Under the pieces are notes generated by a model. The model searched no databases, had not been told where the DNA came from, and saw only the letters and a list, made by a program, of their open reading frames with translations. Made by a program: the position numbers and the translations under genes. This document shows, in pieces, positions 42,503-52,604 of a stretch of DNA of 64,000 nt; positions within the stretch are counted from its first letter, which is position 1, and the number at the start of each line of letters is the position of its first letter. The DNA comes from CAXXOK01 sp963663285 (GTDB taxonomy: Bacteria > Bacillota > Clostridia > Christensenellales > Aristaeellaceae): positions 1,116,001 through 1,180,000 of the forward strand of contig CAXXNI010000004.1 in the NCBI GenBank assembly GCA_963663285.2, in the 5' to 3' direction.

Positions 42503-43429
42503 ATGAGTGAAAAGAAAGCCACCCGCGTTGCCTACGGCGAAACGCTGGTAGAATTGGGAAAACAAAACGATAAAATTGTGGTGCTGGACGCCGATTTGGC
42601 AGCTGCCACGATGACGGGATACTTCCGCAAGGAGTTTCCGGACCGCCACTTTGAATGCGGCATTGCCGAAGCGGACTTGGTCGACCTGGGCGTTGGTATG
42701 AGCACGATGGGCCTTACGCCCTTCTGCTCCACCTTTGCGGTATTTGCGGGGCGCTGCTTTGAGCAGATTCGCAACTCCGTGTGCTACCCGCACAACAATG
42801 TGAAATTGGCCTTTACCCATGCGGGTCTGACCGTCGGCGAAGACGGCGGCAGCCACCAGGCGATTGAAGATATCGCGCTGATGCGGGTTCTGCCCGGTAT
42901 GACGGTGATTGCGCCCTGCGATGCCAACGAAACCCGCAAAGCCGTTATGGCCGCAGCCGAGATTGATGGCCCTGTATACCTGCGCCTTGCGCGCCTGCCT
43001 ACCGCGATTTTTGATGATATGCCCTTTACCGTCGGCAAGGGCAATGTGATTCGCGAAGGTAAGGACGCTGTGCTGTTTACCTACGGCACCATGGTGGAAG
43101 TATCGCTGGATGCGGCTAAGATGCTGGAAGAGAAGGGCATTGATGCGGCGGTTGTGAACCTGCACACCATTAAACCGCTGGACGAAGAGTTGATTCGCAC
43201 CTACGCGGCCAAATGCAAAAATGCCTTTACCGTGGAAGAGCATAACGTGATCGGCGGTTTGGGCGATGCGGCGGCTTCGGCGCTTGCGGGCAACGTAGCC
43301 TGCAAGTTCATGAAAATCGGCGTAGAGGATCGCTTCGGACAGTCCGGTAAGCCCATGGATGTATTGCGTGAGTATGGGCTGTGCGCGGATCAGATTGCGG
43401 ATAAGGTGGAAAAAGCCATCAAGGGCTGA
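42503..43429 (+). CDS. transketolase, C-terminal subunit
   Basis: A 308-residue partner containing the pyrimidine-binding domain (FECGIAEADLVDLGVGMSTMG, with catalytic Glu) and the C-terminal domain (AVVNLHTIKPLDEELI). It starts four bases after the upstream stop codon. Related to 1-deoxyxylulose-5-phosphate synthase C-terminal halves, but the split order and length match transketolase. Confidence 0.93.
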   Translation: MSEKKATRVAYGETLVELGKQNDKIVVLDADLAAATMTGYFRKEFPDRHFECGIAEADLVDLGVGMSTMGLTPFCSTFAVFAGRCFEQIRNSVCYPHNNVKLAFTHAGLTVGEDGGSHQAIEDIALMRVLPGMTVIAPCDANETRKAVMAAAEIDGPVYLRLARLPTAIFDDMPFTVGKGNVIREGKDAVLFTYGTMVEVSLDAAKMLEEKGIDAAVVNLHTIKPLDEELIRTYAAKCKNAFTVEEHNVIGGLGDAAASALAGNVACKFMKIGVEDRFGQSGKPMDVLREYGLCADQIADKVEKAIKG

Positions 43430-43476
43430 GCCTCCCCCGTATAAAGACGGAGAATCATATAATAAACGGTAAACCG

Positions 43477-43540
43477 GCAGACCCGGTTCGGACGGAGGCA
43501 TACCCACCGGTATGTGTGCGGCTGAATCGGGCTGCTTTTT
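43477..43540 (+). terminator. terminator after the transketolase genes
   Basis: A large stem: GCAGACCCGGTTC... pairs with GAATCGGGCTGC, and inside GGCATACC pairs with GGTATG; several bulges. A run of five T follows. The length (64 bases) is unusual and may have a further role. Confidence 0.7.
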
Positions 43541-43651
43541 GCGAAGCTTTGCTATGGAAGCAAAAAGACAATGCTGACAGAGAAAGCGAAAGACAGTAGA
43601 CGTATACGCGGTAAGCGGACTGTTTTTCCATACGTCAAAACCAATCCGTGC

Positions 43652-43680
43652 TTTCATCTAGGGTGTGGTTGTGGTATGAT
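43652..43680 (+). promoter_or_regulatory. promoter of the nitroreductase gene
   Basis: TATGAT with TTTCAT 17 bases upstream; the -35 is weak. It lies 40 bases before the start codon. Confidence 0.45.
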
Positions 43681-43719
43681 AGGAATACACCGATAAAACA
43701 AAAAAGGAGTATTTGCCTT

Positions 43720-44235
43720 ATGAATACAACCGAAGCGATACGGGCGCGCAGAAGCATACGCAAATACCAAAAAAATCAGACCATTCCACAGGAACAGCTG
43801 GATGTGATTTTGGAAGCAGCCATGTACGCCCCCAGTGCGAACAACGCGCGGCCGTGGGAGTTTGTCGTGGTCGAAAACGCGGCGCTGCGTACGGAGATTA
43901 CGAAAATCCATCCTTACTGCCGGTCGTTGCCGGATGCGTCACTGGCAATTGTGGTTTGCGGACGCCCCAAGGATAGATTGCCCGCGTCGGGTGAGGGATT
44001 CTGGCCACAGGACTGCGCAGCGGCAACGGAAAACATTATGCTGCAAGCCAGGGAGCTGGGCTATGGCACCTGCTGGTGCGGCGTATACCCGGATATGGAG
44101 CGCGCAAACGCGCTGGCAAAACTTTTGGATATCCGCAATGCGGTTCCGTTCTCGCTGATTATTGTCGGCGTTGCGGATGAAGAGCCCGCAAGCCGCGGGT
44201 ATTATGATCCCAGCCGTGTACAGTACCGCCGCTGA
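43720..44235 (+). CDS. nitroreductase family protein
   Basis: A 171-residue FMN-dependent oxidoreductase: RRSIRKYQKN at the N-terminus binds the FMN phosphate, YAPSANNARPWEFVVVE is the central motif, and GIGTCWCGVYP-like (seen as GYGTCWCGVYPD) is the C-terminal block. It probably uses NAD(P)H to reduce nitro or quinone compounds. Short subfamily. The ATG has AAGGAG upstream. Confidence 0.88.
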   Translation: MNTTEAIRARRSIRKYQKNQTIPQEQLDVILEAAMYAPSANNARPWEFVVVENAALRTEITKIHPYCRSLPDASLAIVVCGRPKDRLPASGEGFWPQDCAAATENIMLQARELGYGTCWCGVYPDMERANALAKLLDIRNAVPFSLIIVGVADEEPASRGYYDPSRVQYRR

Positions 44236-44274
44236 TCTAGGCGTTGCGGGGCGGATGCTAAAGGAGAAAATGGG

Positions 44275-44658
44275 ATGACGATTGAAGTTTTGCCGCAAGA
44301 GTTTTCCGTTTGCAAGGTTGCGGATGTGTCCGCGCTTACTCTGGCCTCACCGTTTAGCTTTTCCGCATGGACGGATAATGAGTGCTCGCTGGTTTGTCCC
44401 AGTGAAACGGCGCCATCCCTCACCCGCTACCGGGAGGACGGATGGCGCGCTATGCGCATTGTAGGGCTGCTGGCCTTTTCTATGGTGGGTGTACTGGCCT
44501 ATATTACCCGGCTGATGGCGGAGGCGGATATATCGGTGTTTGCGCTATCCACGTTTGATACGGATTACTGGCTGTTAAAAGAGGACCGGCTGGAGCGGGC
44601 AATTTCCGTGCTTGAGGCGGATGGGTGCACAGTAATCGTAAAGAACGCAATAGATTAG
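44275..44658 (+). CDS. ACT domain-containing protein
   Basis: A 127-residue protein composed mainly of an ACT-type regulatory domain (ACT_7/CASTOR-related; FSMVGVLAYITRLMAEADISVFALSTF is the second half). Such proteins bind amino acids and appear as stand-alone sensors. It overlaps no other gene and follows the nitroreductase by 39 bases, with AAAGGAG in front of the ATG, so it is likely cotranscribed. Confidence 0.8.
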   Translation: MTIEVLPQEFSVCKVADVSALTLASPFSFSAWTDNECSLVCPSETAPSLTRYREDGWRAMRIVGLLAFSMVGVLAYITRLMAEADISVFALSTFDTDYWLLKEDRLERAISVLEADGCTVIVKNAID

Positions 44659-44667
44659 AAAAATGAG

Positions 44668-44696
44668 TTGACAACAGGGGATAAAACCGATAAAAT
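44668..44696 (+). promoter_or_regulatory. promoter of tRNA-Gly and tuf
   Basis: TTGACA and TAAAAT with a 17-base spacer, 32 bases before the tRNA. Confidence 0.85.
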
Positions 44697-44728
44697 AGGC
44701 TTTGTTTGGGGCGAAGCTGTGCGGACGT

Positions 44729-44802
44729 GCGGGTGTAACTCAATGGTAGAGTTCTAGCTTCCCAAGCTAGCTACGTGGGTTCGATTCCCATCACCCGCTC
44801 CA
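44729..44802 (+). tRNA. tRNA-Gly (anticodon CCC)
   Basis: A complete cloverleaf: acceptor GCGGGTG pairs with CACCCGC, D-stem ACTC/GAGT, anticodon stem CTAGC/GCTAG with loop TTCCCAA, T-arm GTGGG/CCCAT with loop TTCGATT, then discriminator T and an encoded CCA. The anticodon CCC reads GGG glycine codons. It lies 52 bases upstream of tuf and is expected to be processed from the same transcript. Confidence 0.95.
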
Positions 44803-44854
44803 ACCGCATGCAACGAACCGACAACAATCGGAAGCGAATAAGGAGGAACAATCC

Positions 44855-46069
<1,215 letters not shown>

Positions 46070-46090
46070 GAACCCGAACATCAAAGTATA

Positions 46091-46125
46091 AACCCGCTGG
46101 GAGCATTTGCTCCCGGTGGGTTTTT
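46091..46125 (+). terminator. terminator of tuf
   Basis: AACCCGCTGGGAGC pairs with GCTCCCGGTGGGTT (two G-T pairs), loop ATTT, followed by TTT. Confidence 0.85.
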
Positions 46126-46399
46126 CGTATGTGTAGCGCGCGTTTGATGATGGTAATAGTGCCAGAAGATTGTGTACGCGTAGGCTTACAGAGAATAGCG
46201 ACACTACTGATCGAAAAATGAGTTGCGTTCTGTTGTACAGTGGATGTTGATATTATATTGTATAGCTTTTAAAATGTGCATCGGAGATTACAATAGAGTA
46301 GAGCTTTTTGCGATGCATGACTCTCTTCCATCTATATCTGGTTGGAGGCGGGGAGTGATAAAATTCACTTGAAGTTTGTGGGAGACATGATATTGCCTG
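46126..46399. other. AT-rich intergenic stretch after tuf
   Basis: No gene is evident. The 273 bases are AT-rich and hold only short frames. A possible old promoter (TTGATA, 17 bases, TAAAAT) at 46247-46275 could have served the decayed gene that follows. Confidence 0.35.
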
Positions 46400-47367
46400 T
46401 ATGCTTCGTATTTGTGGTGGTTTACAGAGAAAAATGGTTATGACGACAGCGGGGAAAGCTGGATTGATGTATGTCTTGCAGGGATTAAAATGTTGGTAAG
46501 CAAGTGTTTTCAAAACATGCCGCAAATATATAGAAGAAATTTTGTCGAGAGATGATAATGTTCAAGATAATCTGTTGCATTCGCAGTCCGGCATCGAGAA
46601 GATGAACGCGCCTCACGTTGGATGAACGATGTGTGATGACACCTGAATTGGTTTTTAATACAATTGTTTTAGAAACCTATAAGAGTAATAATGAATTTAC
46701 GCTCTATTTACAGGTGTGCGTGGTGTGGATGAAGACAAAGATGAATACTGGATGATGATATCAGCAACACTCAATGTAGTGTTTGACTTGTCAGCTTCGC
46801 ACGTGAAAGTAAACAAGGCATGACCTTGCCGTTGAATGACCTGCGAAACATCTTTGTGATGGCAGAGATGAAACAATGCACTGAGCCATCGGCGGCTGTT
46901 ACGGTGTTTGCTGCTTGGCATACAGCAATCATGCTACGGATAAAAACAGGCAATTTGGAAATTTCGGAGATTGCAGGTGGCGATCAGCGGCACAACAATT
47001 TTTCTTATTCGGAGTAATGGTGCGTTACCATTAACGCTCTTTCTATTAATCCGTCCTATTGACTGGCGGAATTTGTGGGAGCAGATGATGGGTTGGTGTT
47101 CGATGTGGATTATTACGCGCTGTTGTGCCTCGATGTAGCGGCGCGGCGGGGTGACGAAAGAATGGCGAGTACCATTTTGTTTTCTATCCGTGGAGAATAC
47201 AGGATCTATGGCTGTACGCGAAAGATATACTGGGGATCTATTATAAAGACGTCGTTTTTGCTTTGTGGAGACAGGATAGAGAGACTGAATAAGCTGTTTT
47301 AGCTGCGTTTTATGCTCGGCGTTTGGGAAATAGTGCTCTCAGATGCGGGATGAAAGAGAAAATGTGA
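46400..47367 (+). pseudogene. decayed, unrecognised protein gene in an AT-rich island
   Basis: Coding-like fragments run one after another on the plus strand while the frame changes: 46400-46552 (contains WWFTEKNGYDDSGESWIDV), 46503-46622 (KYIEEILSRDDNVQDNLL), about 46612-46716 (PELVFNTIVLETYKSNNE), 46713-46823 (DEYWMMISATLNVVFDLS), 46820-47017 (PLNDLRNIFVMAEMKQC), 47075-about 47185 (DVDYYALLCLDVAARRGDE) and 47182-47367 (WLYAKDILGIYYKDVV, with one in-frame stop). Taken together they read as one protein of about 300 residues broken by several frameshifts and a stop. I do not recognise the family. A weak promoter-like TTGATA/TAAAAT pair lies at 46247-46275. The region is clearly richer in A and T than its neighbours and sits between tuf and rpsJ, suggesting an acquired gene in decay. 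Sequencing error could explain one shift but not all. Confidence 0.55.
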
Positions 47368-47475
47368 TAGACACACACGCGTGCGTGTTCAATTAAAAAC
47401 CGCAAAACCGCCATTTTGCAGCGTATTGCGCGACATCTTTATTGAAAAAAATTCTGAAAAAAGTTGAAAAAAGGC

Positions 47476-47504
47476 TTGCATTTCCCCTTGACTTTCGCTA
47501 TAAT
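47476..47504 (+). promoter_or_regulatory. promoter of the S10 ribosomal operon
   Basis: TTGCAT and a perfect TATAAT spaced 17 bases apart; a second TTGACT lies in the spacer too close to serve as -35. Confidence 0.75.
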
Positions 47505-47738
47505 AACGAGGCTGTCTGTTTAGGAATGAAGCGATAAGTTGCCGCCATGGCCATGGCGGGTAATTATCGTGGACCAGCCCGGAAAATCGGGCGACGGACT
47601 TGAGGCACCGCAAGCGTGAGCTTCGGTTGGCTTTCGCGGACAACGCAACGCGGCGAGAGCAAATCTCGCCGATTGAAAAGCAGCTGATGGACACGCCCGG
47701 AACGGTGTACTTGAGACGAGAGTCAAGGAGGTACAAAA
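47505..47738 (+). ncRNA. structured leader of the S10 operon
   Basis: About 230 bases lie between the promoter and rpsJ. Three strong hairpins are visible: CCGCCATGG/CCATGGCGG (47542-47559, a perfect palindrome), GCCCG/CGGGC (47577-47592) and GGCGAGA/TCTCGCC (47652-47670). In many bacteria a ribosomal protein, often L4, represses the operon by binding its leader; the similarity here is in position, not in a recognised consensus. Confidence 0.5.
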
Positions 47739-48053
47739 ATGGCCAACCAAAAGATTCGGATCAAGCTGAAGGCTTACGAGCACAACCTGATCGACCAGTC
47801 TTCCGCGCGGATCGTGGAAACCGCCAAAAGGACCGGCGCCCGCGTATCTGGCCCCATCCCCCTTCCCACCGAGAAGGAAATCGTCACCATTCTTCGCGCG
47901 CCGCATAAGTATAAGGATAGCCGCGAGCAGTTTGAAATGCGTACCCACAAGCGCCTGATTGACATCCTCAATCCCAACCCGCGCACCGTGGACGCCATGA
48001 TGAAGCTCGATCTTCCTGCCGGTGTCGAGATCGAAATCAAGCTGAACAATTAA
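47739..48053 (+). CDS. rpsJ: 30S ribosomal protein S10
   Basis: A 104-residue protein (NQKIRIKLKAYEHNLIDQSS near its start; TRVSGPIPLPTEK in the middle seen as ARVSGPIPLPTEKE) of the 30S head. It also serves as NusE in antitermination. First gene of the S10 cluster, with AAGGAGG before the ATG. Confidence 0.97.
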   Translation: MANQKIRIKLKAYEHNLIDQSSARIVETAKRTGARVSGPIPLPTEKEIVTILRAPHKYKDSREQFEMRTHKRLIDILNPNPRTVDAMMKLDLPAGVEIEIKLNN

Positions 48054-48069
48054 GCAGGAGGTAGCTATC

Positions 48070-48714
48070 ATGAAAAAAGCGATCGTAGGCAAGAAGATCG
48101 GCATGACGCAGGTCTTCACCGATGACGGCCGCCTCGTCCCCGTGACCGTGGTGGAGGCAGGCCCCTGCAAGGTAGTGCAGAAAAAGAGCGTTGAAAGCGA
48201 TGGTTACGCAGCCGTACAGGTCGGGTTTGACACGTACGCCGAAAACCGCGCTAAGAAACTGGTAAGCAAACCCCAGACTGGCCATTTCAAAAAGGCGGGC
48301 GTTGCCCCCACGCGTTACCTGCGCGAGTTCCGGCTGGATAATGCAGCTGAACTGGAAGTGGGCAGCGAACTGACTGTTGAGCAGTTTGCCCAGGGCGACA
48401 TCATCGATGTGAGCGGCGTAACCCGCGGCCGCGGCTTCACCGGCGCGATTTACCGCTGGAACCAGCACACCGGCCCCATGGCTCACGGCTCCAAGTATCA
48501 CCGCGGCGTCGGCTCCATGAGCGCCAACTCCGATCCTTCCCGTGTTTTCAAAAACAAGCACATGCCCGGCCATTACGGCGTGGAGCGCGTGACGGTGCAG
48601 AACCTTGAAATTGTCAAGATTGATACCGAGCGCAACCTGCTCCTCATCAAGGGCGCGGTGCCCGGCCCCAACGGCGGCCTGCTGCTGGTGCGCAACGCCA
48701 TTAAGGGCGCCTGA
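48070..48714 (+). CDS. rplC: 50S ribosomal protein L3
   Basis: A 214-residue early-assembly protein of the large subunit near the peptidyl transferase centre. The N-terminal KKAIVGKKIGMTQVFTDDG and the glutamine-methylation loop GFTGAIYRWNQHTGPMAHG are clear. AGGAGG precedes the ATG by eight bases. Confidence 0.97.
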   Translation: MKKAIVGKKIGMTQVFTDDGRLVPVTVVEAGPCKVVQKKSVESDGYAAVQVGFDTYAENRAKKLVSKPQTGHFKKAGVAPTRYLREFRLDNAAELEVGSELTVEQFAQGDIIDVSGVTRGRGFTGAIYRWNQHTGPMAHGSKYHRGVGSMSANSDPSRVFKNKHMPGHYGVERVTVQNLEIVKIDTERNLLLIKGAVPGPNGGLLLVRNAIKGA

Positions 48715-48745
48715 TTTACGGCTCGAATGAAGGAGGAAAACATCC

Positions 48746-49369
48746 ATGCCTAAGACTGCACTTTATAATATGGAAGGCGCGGCCATCGGCGAAGTGGAAC
48801 TGAGCGAGGAAATCTTCGCCTCTTCTGTTAACGTCGCCGCCATGCATCTGGTCGTGCGCTCCATTCTGGCCAATAAGCGTCAGGGCACGCAAAGCGCCCT
48901 CACCCGCAGCGAAGTTCGCGGCGGCGGCCGGAAAATCTACCGCCAAAAAGGCACCGGTAACGCGCGCCATCACGGCAACCGCGCGCCCCAGTTCCGGCAC
49001 GGCGGCGTGGTGTTCGCACCCAAGCCCCGTGATTATGTGATCAAGGTACCCCGCAAGGTCCGCCGTCTCGCTTTCAAGAGCGCGCTGACCAGCAAGCTAA
49101 ACGACGGCGACATCATCGTAATTGATGCACTCGCTTTCGACGAGCCCAAGACCAAGCTGATGGCTAAGTTCCTTAAGAACTTCGAACTCAGCAACACGAC
49201 GATGCTGGTATTGCCTGGCCGGGATGAAAACGTTCTGCGTGCCGGCAGCAATATCCCGAAATTGCAGACCGAGTATGTCAACACACTGAACGTGTACGAT
49301 ATTCTCAAGGCCGGCAAGATCATCATCACGCAGGAGGCCCTCAAGGGCGTAGAGGAGGTTTACGCATGA
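48746..49369 (+). CDS. rplD: 50S ribosomal protein L4
   Basis: A 207-residue protein with the extended loop that reaches the exit tunnel (KIYRQKGTGNARHHGNRAPQ). L4 is the autogenous regulator of S10 operons in some bacteria, which makes it the candidate ligand for the leader described above. Its stop overlaps the rplW start. Confidence 0.97.
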   Translation: MPKTALYNMEGAAIGEVELSEEIFASSVNVAAMHLVVRSILANKRQGTQSALTRSEVRGGGRKIYRQKGTGNARHHGNRAPQFRHGGVVFAPKPRDYVIKVPRKVRRLAFKSALTSKLNDGDIIVIDALAFDEPKTKLMAKFLKNFELSNTTMLVLPGRDENVLRAGSNIPKLQTEYVNTLNVYDILKAGKIIITQEALKGVEEVYA

Positions 49370-49665
49370 GAGATCCGCACGATGTAATTATCCGCCCGGT
49401 GCTGACCGAGAATGCATATGAAGGCTTTGCCGACAAACGTTATGTGTTCGTGGTACATCCCAAGGCGAACAAGACCGAAATCAAGCTCGCGCTGGAAAGC
49501 GTTTTTAAGGGCGTGAAGGTCGCCAGCGTAAACACCGCTCGCACGCTGGGCAAAATGAAGCGGCAGGGCAAAACGCAGGGCCGCACCCCCGAGATCAAAA
49601 AGGCTTTCGTAACGCTTAAGGAGGACTCCAAGCCCATTGAGTTCTTCGAGGGCATGGCCGAATAA
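49366..49665 (+). CDS. rplW: 50S ribosomal protein L23
   Basis: A 99-residue tunnel-exit protein that docks trigger factor and SRP. DVIIRPVLTENAYEGFADK near the start is typical. Overlaps the rplD stop codon by four bases (ATGA). Confidence 0.96.
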   Translation: MRDPHDVIIRPVLTENAYEGFADKRYVFVVHPKANKTEIKLALESVFKGVKVASVNTARTLGKMKRQGKTQGRTPEIKKAFVTLKEDSKPIEFFEGMAE

Positions 49666-49685
49666 AGCAGGGAGGACAAGATAAA

Positions 49686-50516
49686 ATGGCGATTCGTTTA
49701 TACAAGCCAACCTCGCCCGCCCGCCGCTTTATGTCGGTGCTGACGTACGAGGAGATTACCACCAACAAGCCTGAAAAGTCGCTGATCGAGTACAAGAAAA
49801 AGAACTCCGGTCGCAACAAGCAGGGCAAAATTACCGTTCGCCATCAGGGCGGCGGCAACAAGGTGAAATACCGCATTATCGATTTCAAGCGTAACAAGCT
49901 TGACATCCCCGCGAAGGTATCCACCATTGAGTATGATCCCAACCGCAGCGCTTTCATCGCGCTGCTGACCTACGCGGATGGCGAAAAACGCTACATTCTG
50001 GCTCCTAACGGCCTGAAAGTTGGCGATAAGGTGATCAGCGGCCCCACTGCCGACATTAAACCCGGCAATGCGCTGCCCATCGAGAACATCCCCGTCGGTA
50101 CGTTGATTCACAACATCGAAATCAAGCCCGGCCGCGGCGGCCAGATGGTTCGCTCCGCCGGCAACAGCGCACAGCTGATGGCAAAGGAAAACGGCTACGG
50201 CCTGATCCGCCTGCCTTCCGGCGAACTGCGTAAAGTAGCGCTCAACGCGCTGGCTACCATCGGTGTTGTAGGCAACTCCGACCATGAAAACGTACGCATC
50301 GGTAAAGCGGGCCGCAAACGCCATATGGGCGTACGTCCCACGGTTCGCGGCGTTGTCATGAACCCCTGTGATCACCCGCACGGCGGCGGCGAGGGCAAGA
50401 GCCCCGTTGGTATGCCTGCACCTGTGACCCCCTGGGGTAAGGTCGCATTGGGCCTGAAAACCCGCAAGCACAAGAAGTATTCCAACAAACTGATCGTAAA
50501 GCGCGCGGGCAAGTAA
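49686..50516 (+). CDS. rplB: 50S ribosomal protein L2
   Basis: A 276-residue RNA-binding core protein of the large subunit. The conserved C-terminal block NPCDHPHGGGEGKSPVG is present, including the His required for peptidyl transferase activity. Standard length. Confidence 0.98.
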   Translation: MAIRLYKPTSPARRFMSVLTYEEITTNKPEKSLIEYKKKNSGRNKQGKITVRHQGGGNKVKYRIIDFKRNKLDIPAKVSTIEYDPNRSAFIALLTYADGEKRYILAPNGLKVGDKVISGPTADIKPGNALPIENIPVGTLIHNIEIKPGRGGQMVRSAGNSAQLMAKENGYGLIRLPSGELRKVALNALATIGVVGNSDHENVRIGKAGRKRHMGVRPTVRGVVMNPCDHPHGGGEGKSPVGMPAPVTPWGKVALGLKTRKHKKYSNKLIVKRAGK

Positions 50517-50549
50517 GCCTAACGCAACCAGGAAGGAGGAAACCAACCC

Positions 50550-50828
50550 ATGAGCCGTTCGATTAAAAAGGGCCCTTATGTGGAAGCCGCGCTGATGAAG
50601 CGCGTTATGGAAATGAACAACTCGGGCAAAAAGACGGTCGTCAAGACGTGGTCTCGCGCCTCCACCATCTTTCCCGATTTTGTGGGTCACACTATCGCCG
50701 TGCATGACGGCCGCAAACATGTGCCGGTCTACATCACGGAGGATATGGTAGGGCACAAGCTCGGTGAGTTTGCCCCGACCCGTACATACCGCGGACATGC
50801 CGGTGAGAAGGCAGCCGCGTCCAAGTAA
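50550..50828 (+). CDS. rpsS: 30S ribosomal protein S19
   Basis: A 92-residue protein (SRSIKKGPYVEAALMKRV; later GHKLGEFAPTRTYRGHAG) of the 30S head, partner of S13. GGAAGGAGG lies before the ATG. Confidence 0.97.
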   Translation: MSRSIKKGPYVEAALMKRVMEMNNSGKKTVVKTWSRASTIFPDFVGHTIAVHDGRKHVPVYITEDMVGHKLGEFAPTRTYRGHAGEKAAASK

Positions 50829-50851
50829 GCGGAAGGAGTTGAGTTAAACAC

Positions 50852-51235
50852 ATGGCAACCAATACCCAGAAAAAGGCGCAGGCCCATATGGCGGCCCGTG
50901 ACACTCGTCCGTCCGCTCACGCCAAATACGTACGCATCTCTTCCCGGAAGGTCAAGCTAGTGCTCGATCTGATTCGTGGCAAATCTGTGGACGATGCGGT
51001 GGCGATTTTGCAGTTCACCCCCAAGGCGGCATCCCCTGTGGTGCTGAAGCTTCTGAACAGCGCCATTGCCAATGCCGTGAACAACAACGAGTTGGATCGC
51101 AAATCCCTCTACATTGCGGAAGTGTATGCCAATCCCGGTCCCACGCTCAAGCGTTTCGTCGCTCGCTCGCGCGGCAGCGCGTCCCCGATGCTCAAACGCA
51201 CCAGTCACATCAGCGTGGTGCTGGACCAGAAGTAA
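50852..51235 (+). CDS. rplV: 50S ribosomal protein L22
   Basis: A 127-residue protein lining the exit tunnel; its long beta hairpin holds PTLKRFVARSRGSASPMLKR. An N-terminal extension of about 20 residues precedes the conserved core that begins at AKYVRISSRKVKLVLDLIRG. Confidence 0.96.
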   Translation: MATNTQKKAQAHMAARDTRPSAHAKYVRISSRKVKLVLDLIRGKSVDDAVAILQFTPKAASPVVLKLLNSAIANAVNNNELDRKSLYIAEVYANPGPTLKRFVARSRGSASPMLKRTSHISVVLDQK

Positions 51236-51252
51236 GGTAGGGAGGTACCGTA

Positions 51253-51927
51253 ATGGGTCAGAAAGTTAATCCCCATGGTGCTCGCGTTGGCGTCATCTTC
51301 AACTGGAGCACTCGCTGGTACGCCGGCAAGAAGGATTTTGCGAACAATCTTATCGAGGATCATGAAATCCGTAAGATGCTCAAAGAGAAGTACTACGCCA
51401 CCGGTATCAGCCATATTGATATCGAGCGCAGCGCCAATCGTATCACCATCAACATTTTCACTGCTAAGCCCGGTATGATCATCGGCCGCGGCGGCGCGGG
51501 CATCGAAGCCCTCAAACGGGATATCGACGCCATGCTGGGTCGGCCGGCCAACATCAATATTATGGAAATCAAAGTGCCCGAGACGAACGCGCAGCTGGTG
51601 GCGGAAAACATCGCCCAGCAGCTGGAGAAGCGCATCAGCTTCCGCCGCGCGATGAAGCAGAGCATGCAGCGCGCCATGAAAGCCGGTGCCAAGGGCATGA
51701 AATGCAGCGTTGGCGGCCGTTTGGGCGGTGCGGATATCGCGCGTAGCGAGCACTACCATCAGGGCTCCATTCCGCTGCAGACGCTTCGTGCCGACATCGA
51801 TTACGGCTTCGCCGAAGCAAAAACCACGTACGGCCGCCTGGGTGTGAAGGTGTGGGTCTACAAGGGCCAGCGCCTGCCTAAGCCCAAGAAAGTGCAGGCC
51901 GCCGCCGCAACCGAAGGAGGCAAATAA
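51253..51927 (+). CDS. rpsC: 30S ribosomal protein S3
   Basis: A 224-residue protein at the mRNA entry channel. It shows KPGMIIGRGGAGIEALKRD (KH domain GXXG) and a C-terminal domain ending in a lysine-rich tail. The first residues GQKVNPHGARVGV are invariant in S3. Confidence 0.97.
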   Translation: MGQKVNPHGARVGVIFNWSTRWYAGKKDFANNLIEDHEIRKMLKEKYYATGISHIDIERSANRITINIFTAKPGMIIGRGGAGIEALKRDIDAMLGRPANINIMEIKVPETNAQLVAENIAQQLEKRISFRRAMKQSMQRAMKAGAKGMKCSVGGRLGGADIARSEHYHQGSIPLQTLRADIDYGFAEAKTTYGRLGVKVWVYKGQRLPKPKKVQAAAATEGGK

Positions 51928-51930
51928 ACT

Positions 51931-52371
51931 ATGTTGATGCCCAAGAGAGTCAAGCGTCGCCGCGTTTTTCGCGGTCGCATGAAGGGCAAAGCCCATCGTG
52001 GCAATTTCCTTGCCTACGGTGAGTATGGCCTGGTCGCGCTCGAGCCCAGTTGGATCACGAGCCAGCAGATTGAGGCTGCCCGTATCGCCCTGACCCGCTA
52101 CACCAAGCGTGGCGGCCAGGTATGGATCAAGATTTTCCCGGATAAGCCCGTAACCGAAAAACCCGCCGAGACCCGCATGGGCTCCGGTAAAGGTTCTCCG
52201 GAATACTGGGTGGCTGTCGTAAAACCCGGCCGCGTACTTTTTGAGGTAGCGGGCGTGGCTGAGGACATGGCTCGCGAAGCGCTCCGTCTGGCTGGGCATA
52301 AGCTCCCCATCAAGACGAAGATCGTAAAGCGCGAGGAATACAACATCGAAGCGGGTGGTGAAGCAAAATGA
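51931..52371 (+). CDS. rplP: 50S ribosomal protein L16
   Basis: A 146-residue protein (MLMPKRVKRRRVFRGRMKG) that contacts the A- and P-site tRNA. An ATG two codons later is also possible, but the first matches the family's usual start. Its end overlaps rpmC. Confidence 0.96.
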   Translation: MLMPKRVKRRRVFRGRMKGKAHRGNFLAYGEYGLVALEPSWITSQQIEAARIALTRYTKRGGQVWIKIFPDKPVTEKPAETRMGSGKGSPEYWVAVVKPGRVLFEVAGVAEDMAREALRLAGHKLPIKTKIVKREEYNIEAGGEAK

Positions 52372-52568
52372 AGGCAAACGAGCTTCTCTCGTTAAACAGA
52401 ACCGAGCTGGAAGGCAAAGTCAAGGATCTGAAAGAAGAGCTGTTCAACCTTCGTTTTCAGCTCGCGACTGGTCAATTGCAAAACACGATGGTCATTAAAG
52501 GCGTAAAGCACGATATCGCACGCTGCATGACCGCCCTTCGCCAGTTGGAACAGAATGACGCTCAGTAA
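52368..52568 (+). CDS. rpmC: 50S ribosomal protein L29
   Basis: A 66-residue helical protein (LEGKVKDLKEELFNLRFQLA) near the tunnel exit. Start codon overlaps the rplP stop (ATGA). Confidence 0.95.
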   Translation: MKANELLSLNRTELEGKVKDLKEELFNLRFQLATGQLQNTMVIKGVKHDIARCMTALRQLEQNDAQ

Positions 52569-52604
52569 TGAGCTTGACTCACAATGAAGGAGGCAGCCGC
52601 TTCA

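Noticed and set aside
41783..43657. Open frame of about 620 codons on the minus strand
   Set aside because: It lies opposite the two transketolase genes, has no ribosome site and resembles no family; it follows from GC-rich third positions.
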